NCBI GenBank assembly: GCA_017522015.1
Contig: JAFXAW010000043.1
Location: 1 to 35,504 of the forward strand
DNA: 35,504 nt
Direction: 5' to 3'
DNA from: Oscillospiraceae bacterium
Lineage (GTDB): Bacteria; Bacillota; Clostridia; Oscillospirales; Oscillospiraceae
Both the position numbers and the translations under genes were made by a program. The notes beneath the pieces were generated by a model that saw only the letters and a list, made by a program, of their open reading frames with translations, was not told the DNA's origin and did not search any database. Each line of letters starts with the position of its first letter. Position 1 is the first letter of the stretch. Shown piece after piece: positions 32,065-35,504 of this stretch.

Positions 32065-32736
32065 TTATTCCGTTTTTTGAATTTGCTGTTCGTATTGCGG
32101 ATAATCCGCCAAAAACCTTTGGATGATCGCGCTCTCGCCCCAGTAATGCATGGGATAGACCCGTTTTGCGGAGATCTTCTCCAGAAACCAGACAAGCCCG
32201 CGGTGGTAATCGCCCTCCTGCCGGGGGTCGAGCACGACAAACGCCGCATCGATTGTGCGGCCGTGGAGCGTTTCGGCAAGAAGCGCGATCTGCGCGCGGT
32301 AATTTTCCGTCATTTCCGCGTTGTCGGCCTCGCTCTCCCCGTCCCAAACCCAGTCGTTCAGGTCGCCGGCGTGGTAGATCAGCGCATCCCGGTCTTCGAT
32401 CAGAAACGCAACGCCCATATCCGTGGAGCGCAGCGTTGTGAGCTTTTGCGCTTCGCCCAGCGCGTATTCCGTTTCGGGGGAAACAAGAAGGGCGCTTGTG
32501 TCCGCAGGAGGCCGGATGTCGTCAGACAAAACCGCGCGGATTTGCTGCATGCCCGCCTCGGCCAGCAGGGAGAAAACTTCCGGATTGAAGTGGTCACCAT
32601 GGCTGTGGCTGGCGAGGACGTAAACCGGCTTGGCGGGATCCATTTCGGGCAGGCGGCCCTTGGCGTAATCAAACAGATAGTAGAAACGCTCGGTTTCCAC
32701 AAGAAAACTGCTGTGGTGAATGTAGGTGACGTTCAT
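32065..32736 (-). CDS. MBL-fold metallo-hydrolase
   Basis: A 223-residue metallo-beta-lactamase-fold protein. The metal site is HSHGDH (H44, H46, D48, H49), with GDL in IYHAGDLN (about 130) and a C-terminal His in MHYWGESA (about 204). It begins MNVTYIHHSSFLVETE, the pattern of UlaG-like or predicted Zn-dependent hydrolases of the L-ascorbate-6-phosphate lactonase type. The substrate is uncertain. The start is an ATG with AGGAG 12 bases upstream. It lies 35 bases upstream of the glyoxalase-like gene and is likely co-transcribed with it. Confidence 0.85.
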   Translation of the reverse strand: MNVTYIHHSSFLVETERFYYLFDYAKGRLPEMDPAKPVYVLASHSHGDHFNPEVFSLLAEAGMQQIRAVLSDDIRPPADTSALLVSPETEYALGEAQKLTTLRSTDMGVAFLIEDRDALIYHAGDLNDWVWDGESEADNAEMTENYRAQIALLAETLHGRTIDAAFVVLDPRQEGDYHRGLVWFLEKISAKRVYPMHYWGESAIIQRFLADYPQYEQQIQKTE

Positions 32737-32780
32737 GTGTGAATCGCGCTCCTGTCTGCCGGGGGGCATTCTTTCAAACC

Positions 32781-32809
32781 ATGATATTATAAGAAAAAAT
32801 GAAAGTCAA
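32781..32809 (-). promoter_or_regulatory. Sigma-A promoter of the MBL/glyoxalase operon
   Basis: Minus strand reads TTGACT, 17 bases, TATCAT, 45 bases before the MBL-fold start. Confidence 0.6.
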
Positions 32810-32836
32810 TGCAAAGCGGGAGGGGGGAGCGCTTCG

Positions 32837-33274
32837 TTACAGGACGATTTTCATCTCTTCCACCTTGTTTTCGACAAGGCCGGTTTCGCGAAAGCCCACG
32901 GCGCGGTATAAATGCTTTGCCTGCGCATTCCCCGCCGTGACACCGGTATAGATTTCTTTCGCGCCGAAGTTTTCTTTCAGATACGCCATGCCTTGCATCA
33001 GCGCCGCCCTGCCATAGCCTTTGTTCTGATGATGCTTGTCGATCAGGAATTTCCACAGGGTATATTGTTTCCGGGTTTCGTAGTATCCCATCATGATGAA
33101 GCCAACGAGCGTGTTGTCGGCATACACCGCAAAGGGAAAGGCGGTTTCGCGATAGACGTAGGCCTGCGCCAACGCGCAGGCGGTGGAGGAAACGAATGCT
33201 TTTTGGTGCTCCAGAATGTCCAAGCTTAAAATCTCATCCAGATTCTCTTTGCTTACCGCCCGCAATTCAACCAT
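32837..33274 (-). CDS. GNAT acetyltransferase, BltD/spermine-type
   Basis: A 145-residue GNAT. AVYADNTLVGFIMMGYYETR, LWKFLIDKHHQNKGYGRAAL (acetyl-CoA loop QNKGYG, 83-88) and KHLYRAVGFRETGL resemble Bacillus BltD and related polyamine or multiple-substrate acetyltransferases. GGAGG sits six bases before the ATG. It lies 18 bases downstream of the CrtO-like gene on the same strand, so the two may be co-transcribed. It is a different subfamily from the two other GNATs in this window. Confidence 0.88.
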   Translation of the reverse strand: MVELRAVSKENLDEILSLDILEHQKAFVSSTACALAQAYVYRETAFPFAVYADNTLVGFIMMGYYETRKQYTLWKFLIDKHHQNKGYGRAALMQGMAYLKENFGAKEIYTGVTAGNAQAKHLYRAVGFRETGLVENKVEEMKIVL

Positions 33275-33292
33275 GGCTGCCCTCCGTGAATT

Positions 33293-33835
33293 TCAATCCG
33301 TTTTCTCTGTTTTTTTGATTAACTTAAGAATCCTTGGCCGGTTGTACCGCTGCATGATGACGAACATGGCATCATAGCAAGCGGCGAGAACGGACGTGAT
33401 CACAAACACGAACAATGCGCCGAAAGGAATGGCGGCGAGGATGGGGATGAAGCTGAGCACAATGATGATCTCGTGAACCAGCTCGGCCTGACACATCGCC
33501 TGCGCAATTTCATCCCATGTGTGGATGCTCCTGTCAAAGGCGGCCGGATCATAAGTGGCCATTTTGCCCTTCCACTTTTTTACCTTTATTTTCTGATAAA
33601 ATTTTTGCTCGGCGGCGCGGATCTGAAACCACTTTCTTTGATAATCCACGCGATTATGCAGCAAGAGATTTACAGAAAGTCCGACGAGCAAACGCATTAC
33701 AAAATGGTATGAGATTGTCCCAAACGTAATTGCCAAAGTAAGAGAGAATCCGTTTCCGGTGTGCATATGGAAAGCAACACAAAGGATTGTGGCTGCCGTT
33801 GCCAATAGTGCAATTCGTTTCATGATTTTGGCCAT
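33293..33835 (-). CDS. CrtO-like membrane protein
   Basis: A 180-residue membrane protein. Hydrophobic segments are at about 8-22 (LLATAATILCVAFHM), 30-58 (SLTLAITFGTISYHFVMRLLV) and 120-160 (ELVHEIIIVLSFIPILAAIP, then GALFVFVITSVLAACYDAMF), followed by QRYNRPR. A charged loop with KKWKGKMATYDPAAFD lies between. This W-K-x(3)-Pro/Thr and QRYNR layout fits what I recall of the family named after CrtO, the staphyloxanthin acyltransferase. Members in non-pigmented Clostridia are of unknown function, and no carotenoid genes are here. The start is an ATG after AGAGGGAACGGG; an upstream extension would run through the spoIVB remnant and is rejected. Confidence 0.65.
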   Translation of the reverse strand: MAKIMKRIALLATAATILCVAFHMHTGNGFSLTLAITFGTISYHFVMRLLVGLSVNLLLHNRVDYQRKWFQIRAAEQKFYQKIKVKKWKGKMATYDPAAFDRSIHTWDEIAQAMCQAELVHEIIIVLSFIPILAAIPFGALFVFVITSVLAACYDAMFVIMQRYNRPRILKLIKKTEKTD

Positions 33836-33876
33836 AGAATCACCCGTTCCCTCTTGATCATAGCACAGATCATGGC

Positions 33877-33914
33877 AAAATGACAGAGGCGAAATGCCTC
33901 TGTCATTGCTTTTA
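33877..33914 (-). terminator. Terminator following a spoIVB remnant
   Basis: ATGACAGAGGC / GCCTCTGTCAT, 11-bp perfect stem with GAAAT loop. Minus-strand reading ends in TTTTG. It directly follows the remnant's stop codon, so it is probably the old spoIVB terminator. Confidence 0.75.
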
Positions 33915-33986
33915 TCCCGCTGCTGCCGGCATATTTTCGATGAAAATCCCATATCCCCGGGTGGGGTCGTTGACGAGGACGGGGGT
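33912..33986 (-). pseudogene. spoIVB: spoIVB 3'-end remnant, inner copy
   Basis: The minus strand, in frame to TAA, reads [22 protein letters not shown]. This is the C-terminus of SpoIVB (S55 peptidase that signals pro-sigma-K processing), normally ...[20 protein letters not shown]-x-ML. Upstream the frame is lost at once (TAG two codons before the motif). Only about 22 codons remain, so it cannot function. Confidence 0.8.
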
Positions 33987-34054
33987 CTATAGATCATACC
34001 GACAGAATTTGCCGGTTTTCTGCCTTTCTGATCCCGACATCGCGCTTGCGGACT

Positions 34055-34903
34055 CTATATATTCAACAGGATAAGCGCGGCAAGAATAAGGGCCAGAGCC
34101 GTCCACTGTAATTTGCGCAGCTTCTCTTTGAACAGGCAGACACCGGCAAGTGTTACCACAAGAATGGTGGCCACGCTGAACGTCGGATAGACGATTACAG
34201 CGGGCAAATGGTTCAGAGCCATCAAAAGAAATTTGGCCGAAAAGAAATTGGGTATGCTGATCAGCGCGCCGAACAGCAAGGCATATTTGTCGGGCCGCTC
34301 CTTTTTCCGAAGGATCAGCACAATGCACAGCAAAAAGGCGCTTACGAAGGTATAAAACAAAAACAGATCTGCATGTACCGCGGGGCCATATACCTCAAAC
34401 ACCTTGGACATGGCATCGGCGCTGCCCCCTGCCAGCAGCAACAGCACCAGCGGCAGTTTGGAGCCGGAAAAAGAGGTGCCTTTTTCATAGTTGATCATAA
34501 TGATTGCGCCCACTGCCAGAACAAACCCGATGCACTGCATACCGGTGGGAATTTCTGCGAAGAGAAAAACGGACAGAACAATGGGCACAAGAAGGCCCAA
34601 CTTCATAAACACAGAAGACAGAACAAGGCCGTTTTTGCGGGTGTTATGCTGCAGCAGCATGAATCCTGCAAGATACAAAATGCCATTGAACGCACCCATT
34701 GCCGCCGTCACAGAAAAACCGGCTGACCGGACGGGGAGCAAGTGAAATCCGGCATAGAAAGCGCCCAGCAGCAGACATATCAGATAATTCGTTGCAAGCA
34801 TGCTGATATTACCCCGCACAGTGCGCGCGCTAATACGCATGATCACGGAAATCATTGCGCTGCTTGCAATTGCCAGAACTAAATAGATCAAAGAATGCGT
34901 CAC
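34055..34903 (-). CDS. DMT-superfamily (EamA-type) transporter
   Basis: A 282-residue inner-membrane protein with about ten hydrophobic helices in two halves, as in EamA drug/metabolite transporters, which export amino acids, sugars or related metabolites. Typical stretches are YLVLAIASSAMISVIMRI, FLFAEIPTGMQCIGFVLAVG (end of the first repeat) and VYPTFSVATILVVTLAGVCLF-KEKL (end of the second). The listed start is a GTG close behind GGAAAGG; spacing is tight, so a TTG four codons later is possible. It is flanked by two spoIVB remnants, which suggests insertion or local rearrangement. Substrate unknown. Confidence 0.88.
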   Translation of the reverse strand: MTHSLIYLVLAIASSAMISVIMRISARTVRGNISMLATNYLICLLLGAFYAGFHLLPVRSAGFSVTAAMGAFNGILYLAGFMLLQHNTRKNGLVLSSVFMKLGLLVPIVLSVFLFAEIPTGMQCIGFVLAVGAIIMINYEKGTSFSGSKLPLVLLLLAGGSADAMSKVFEVYGPAVHADLFLFYTFVSAFLLCIVLILRKKERPDKYALLFGALISIPNFFSAKFLLMALNHLPAVIVYPTFSVATILVVTLAGVCLFKEKLRKLQWTALALILAALILLNI

Positions 34904-34915
34904 CGCCTTTCCGGT

Positions 34916-34943
34916 ATCATATCACAATGAGGGGAAATTACAA
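34916..34943 (-). promoter_or_regulatory. Sigma-A promoter of the DMT transporter gene
   Basis: Minus strand reads TTGTAA, 16 bases, TATGAT, ending about 12 bases before the start codon, so the leader is very short. Confidence 0.55.
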
Positions 34944-34951
34944 GAAAATAA

Positions 34952-35067
34952 AAAGGCCCCCTTGTGTAAAGGGGGCTGGCAAAAACCTCTGATTTTTGAC
35001 TGGGGGATTGACAATCCCTCCGACCTCGCATCCGCTCGGCCACCTCCCTTCGCACAAGGGAGGCTTT
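34952..35067. repeat. Imperfect palindromic element, REP/MITE-like
   Basis: Ends AAAGGCCCCCTTGTG and CACAAGGGAGGCTTT form an imperfect 15-base terminal inverted repeat over about 116 bases. The left third is itself a hairpin (GCCCCCTT / AAGGGGGC). The interior has GGGATTGACAATCCC. I recall very similar CCTCCCTTGTG... palindromes scattered in gut Oscillospiraceae genomes, but could not check. It ends at the spoIVB remnant stop codon. Confidence 0.7.
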
Positions 35068-35189
35068 ACCCCGCGGCTTGGAGCATGGTCTCAATAAAGA
35101 TCCCATATCCCCGGGTGGGGGTCGTTGATTAGAACGTGGGTGACTGCACCAACCAATTTGCCATCCTGAATAATCGGGCTGCCGGACAC
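35066..35189 (-). pseudogene. spoIVB: spoIVB 3'-end remnant, outer copy, frameshifted
   Basis: The minus strand reads [23 protein letters not shown] in one frame, then [15 protein letters not shown]-stop in another. SGSP carries the nucleophilic serine expected of the S55 peptidase. A run of five G (plus strand, 35117-35121) replaces four in the inner copy and shifts the frame. Upstream homology stops at about 35189, six bases before the inverted-repeat element. Two near-identical remnants 1.1 kb apart suggest duplication. Confidence 0.85.
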
Positions 35190-35194
35190 TTCTG

Positions 35195-35301
35195 TGTCAA
35201 GTAAGGGACAAAAGAATTTTGTGTTATTCTGCGTCTTTTATGCGTTTTTGCAGGTAAAAGGCAGGTTTTTGCACACCTCTACCGCGATCCTTAACTTGAC
35301 A
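35195..35301. mobile_element. 107-bp element with terminal inverted repeats, MITE-like
   Basis: Ends are TGTCAAGTAAGGGA and, inverted, TGTCAAGTTAAGGA. The first eight bases are identical. There is no coding capacity. It interrupts or borders the outer spoIVB remnant. A matching transposase is not in this window and a target duplication is not obvious. Confidence 0.5.
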
Positions 35302-35307
35302 TAGATG

Positions 35308-35355
35308 AATTGTCGAAAAAGGAGACTTTTAATTTTTTTCTCACTTTCGACAAAT
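35308..35355. promoter_or_regulatory. Inverted pair of TTGTCGAA sites (Spo0A-box-like)
   Basis: TTGTCGAA at 35310-35317 and its inverse TTCGACAA at 35346-35353 lie in an inverted repeat of about 11-base arms. The motif matches the Spo0A box core. It could equally be just a hairpin. No gene start is visible next to it in the window. Confidence 0.4.
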
Positions 35356-35399
35356 TCTGATTTTGGGGGATGCGCAAGTGTTAATTTCTAGAATGACAA

Positions 35400-35432
35400 A
35401 CAGCGCAAGCGGTATATCGCCGCCTGCGCTGT
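35400..35432 (-). terminator. Terminator of the right-edge gene
   Basis: ACAGCGCA / TGCGCTGT plus an inner GCGG / CCGC, with a single A bulge; minus-strand reading ends TTTGTC. It lies 12 bases past the stop of the partial gene. Confidence 0.6.
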
Positions 35433-35443
35433 ATAAAACGGTA

Positions 35444-35504
35444 TCAATATTTCTTTTTCAGCACCAAGTAACAGACCCAGTAAAGAAGCACCAGAATGCT
35501 GACG
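35444..35504 (-). CDS. C-terminal end of a probable membrane protein (cut by window edge)
   Basis: The minus strand is open from the edge to TGA, giving the last 19 residues (VSILVLLYWVCYLVLKKKY). A hydrophobic helix followed by a basic tail is typical of the cytosolic end of a membrane protein. A terminator hairpin follows. Too short to identify. Confidence 0.55.
   Translation of the reverse strand, partial: VSILVLLYWVCYLVLKKKY

Noticed and set aside
33836-33997. N-terminal extension of the CrtO-like protein from an upstream ATG.
   Set aside because: It would translate the spoIVB remnant and its terminator hairpin out of frame, giving nonsense residues; the later ATG begins the conserved membrane part.

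Overview
This window looks like a chromosomal segment of a gut-type, spore-forming Clostridia member, most likely in the Oscillospiraceae/Ruminococcaceae neighbourhood. That placement is an inference. It rests on the high GC content with strong codon bias, consensus sigma-A promoters, Bacillota-type Shine-Dalgarno sites, pyruvate phosphate dikinase, butyrate kinase, an SLH-domain protein, two spoIVB remnants, and a long imperfect palindrome near the right end of a kind I recall as dispersed in such genomes.

Layout. Positions 1-5200 carry ppdK (cut by the left edge), mnmE and a secreted SLH protein, all on the minus strand. A divergent promoter region follows. The nadA leader there holds a tandem array of about nine small hairpins, each pairing a CCTCC-like with a GGAGG-like sequence; the last unit merges with the nadA ribosome binding site. 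Next come a butyrate kinase, a GH25 lipoprotein on the opposite strand, a two-lobed cupin-like protein, and tRNA-Thr/tRNA-Tyr.

Downstream of tRNA-Tyr sits a 20-base copy of the tRNA 3' end within a structured element, then a clearly AT-rich block (about 10.38-13.55 kb). It holds an ECF-type sigma factor, its DUF4367-like anti-sigma partner, two small secreted proteins and a membrane protein. A hairpin buries the ribosome binding site of the first secreted protein. The block ends at the C-terminal remnant of a MATE transporter. GC-rich sequence resumes with an anchored DUF2927-like protein, a lipoprotein, a G3E (CobW-like) GTPase and an acetyltransferase.

From 18.0 to 20.6 kb, a short-chain dehydrogenase, a URO-D-superfamily protein with an MtaA-type zinc site (H-x-C...C) and a single-lobe cupin form a compact group. 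The single-lobe cupin appears related to the two-lobed protein at 9 kb. This could be an undescribed small-molecule pathway, possibly methyl transfer or demethylation, and is the best candidate for new biochemistry here. An esterase, a diamine-type acetyltransferase, a MATE transporter, a fused ABC/FtsX-type transporter and a heterodimeric ABC exporter pair follow.

The right end (31-35.5 kb) is mostly minus-strand: a CsoR-family repressor, a glyoxalase-fold protein, an MBL-fold hydrolase, an acetyltransferase, a CrtO-like membrane protein and a DMT transporter. Two decayed copies of the spoIVB 3' end flank the DMT gene. The outer copy is frameshifted and abuts the dispersed palindrome on one side and a 107-bp inverted-repeat element on the other. 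All positions and pairings were read by eye; no searches or folding were run.
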